The notes under the pieces are model-generated. The model worked only from the letters and a program-made list of their open reading frames with translations, was not told the origin of the DNA and did no database searches. Below are positions 12,783-13,141 of a stretch of 13,141 nucleotides of DNA, piece by piece. The stretch's first letter is position 1. Every line of letters begins with the position of its first letter. The position numbers and the translations under genes were made by a program. Source of the DNA: CAZHOV01 sp964534315 (GTDB taxonomy: Bacteria > Bacteroidota > Bacteroidia > Chitinophagales > Saprospiraceae); NCBI GenBank assembly GCA_964534315.1, contig CAZHOV010000159.1, positions 1 through 13,141 of the forward strand, given 5' to 3'.

Positions 12783-13141
12783 TTATTTCCCTACCACCAC
12801 TTTGCCCGACCACACCATTTTTCCTTTATCATACAACACTAACACATACATCCCCGCTGGTAATTGGCTCACATTTATTTGTATTCGAGTCATTGATTTA
12901 GGACTTACATCCGGATTCTCGGTGAATGGGTTTGTCTCCTGAATGTCTGGTTCTCCGGTTGTCTGGTTCTCCGGTTGTACGGATAACGAAATAGACCTTA
13001 CCTGATTGCCAAGCACATCAAATAGACTTAGTTGACTGGCTTGACCCACAGGCCACTCTACCTGAAGGTGGTGACTAGCCGGGTTAGGATAGAGCCGGAC
13101 TTTATCTAGCCTTTTGGGCCGAAACACCTGGGTGTTGTTGA
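12783..13141 (-). CDS. Secreted protein with T9SS C-terminal sorting domain (partial, runs off the right edge)
   Basis: Only the last 119 codons are visible; the frame stays open to position 13141, so the start and main domain lie outside the window. The sequence carries the type A Por/T9SS sorting-domain pattern: LYPNPAS, then LSLFDVLGNQVRSI, then INVSQLPAGMYVLVLYDKGKMVWSGKVVVGK at the C-terminus. Such domains direct export across the outer membrane and are then cleaved, usually with attachment of the cargo to the cell surface or release. A GTG at 13127 is only an internal Val codon, preceded by NNTQ in frame. The loop between the FDVLG strand and the INVSQLPAG strand is long and acidic/polar (PENQTTGEPDIQETNPFTEN) and contains a 16-bp DNA duplication. 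Nothing visible identifies the cargo, and no link to the biosynthetic genes is apparent. Confidence 0.85.
   Translation of the reverse strand, partial: NNTQVFRPKRLDKVRLYPNPASHHLQVEWPVGQASQLSLFDVLGNQVRSISLSVQPENQTTGEPDIQETNPFTENPDVSPKSMTRIQINVSQLPAGMYVLVLYDKGKMVWSGKVVVGK
12944..12975. repeat. Perfect 16-bp tandem duplication inside the T9SS sorting domain
   Basis: TGTCTGGTTCTCCGGT occurs twice back to back (12944-12959, 12960-12975), followed by a partial third unit, TGT. Because 16 is not a multiple of three, the two copies are read in different frames, giving PENQ and then TTGEP on the minus strand. It lies in the extended loop of the sorting domain. Confidence 0.85.

Noticed and set aside
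12704..12901. Plus-strand frame of 65 codons over the repeat and T9SS region
   Set aside because: It is composed of repeat sequence and the complement of the T9SS sorting domain, and shows no protein-family signal.
12783..13127. A complete 114-residue small protein starting at 13127
   Set aside because: The start is a GTG inside an open frame that continues to the window edge (NNTQVFRPKR), and the sequence is a T9SS C-terminal sorting domain, so it is the tail of a larger gene.

Overview
The window looks like chromosomal DNA of a Bacteroidota bacterium. The strongest evidence is the incomplete minus-strand gene at the right edge, which ends in a type IX secretion (Por) C-terminal sorting domain, a signal confined to that phylum. 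Supporting signs are promoter-like TAnnTTTG boxes, A-rich start regions without strong Shine-Dalgarno sequences, and moderate GC. I cannot assign a genus; a marine Saprospiria- or Cytophagia-like organism is only a guess.

Positions 233-9997 hold three large collinear plus-strand genes separated by 52 and 47 bases, which read as one biosynthetic operon. They are a stand-alone fatty acyl-AMP ligase (FAAL), a second FAAL flanked by acyl carrier domains (ACP-FAAL-ACP), and a 1792-residue nonribosomal peptide synthetase. The synthetase has the order condensation, adenylation, peptidyl carrier (PCP), KASIII, KASIII. The first KASIII domain keeps the Cys-His-Asn triad; the second has lost all three residues. 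No thioesterase or reductase release domain is present, so the fused active/inactive KASIII pair is the natural candidate for chain release or a final carbon-carbon or ester bond. The simplest model is that the FAALs load one or two fatty acids onto ACPs, the C domain acylates one amino acid held on the PCP, and the KASIII pair processes the acyl-aminoacyl thioester. The product would be a lipoamino-acid-derived molecule, perhaps with two chains. This architecture is the main discovery candidate here.

Positions 9998-10233 carry an imperfect hairpin and two identical 13-bp inverted-repeat elements (GGTGC-AGC-GCACC). They precede a homocitrate synthase / 2-isopropylmalate synthase-type enzyme (10234-11388) that may extend an alpha-keto acid precursor. 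This gene ends at a 20-bp-arm palindrome, probably a two-way terminator, shared with a convergent extended short-chain dehydrogenase/reductase (11433-12434, minus).

Positions 12435-12782 are noncoding: a good promoter candidate for the reductase, a 56-bp sequence present twice, a heptamer tandem repeat and a short duplicated 16-mer. The window closes inside the T9SS-exported protein gene. I see no rRNA, tRNA, CRISPR array, transposase or phage gene.
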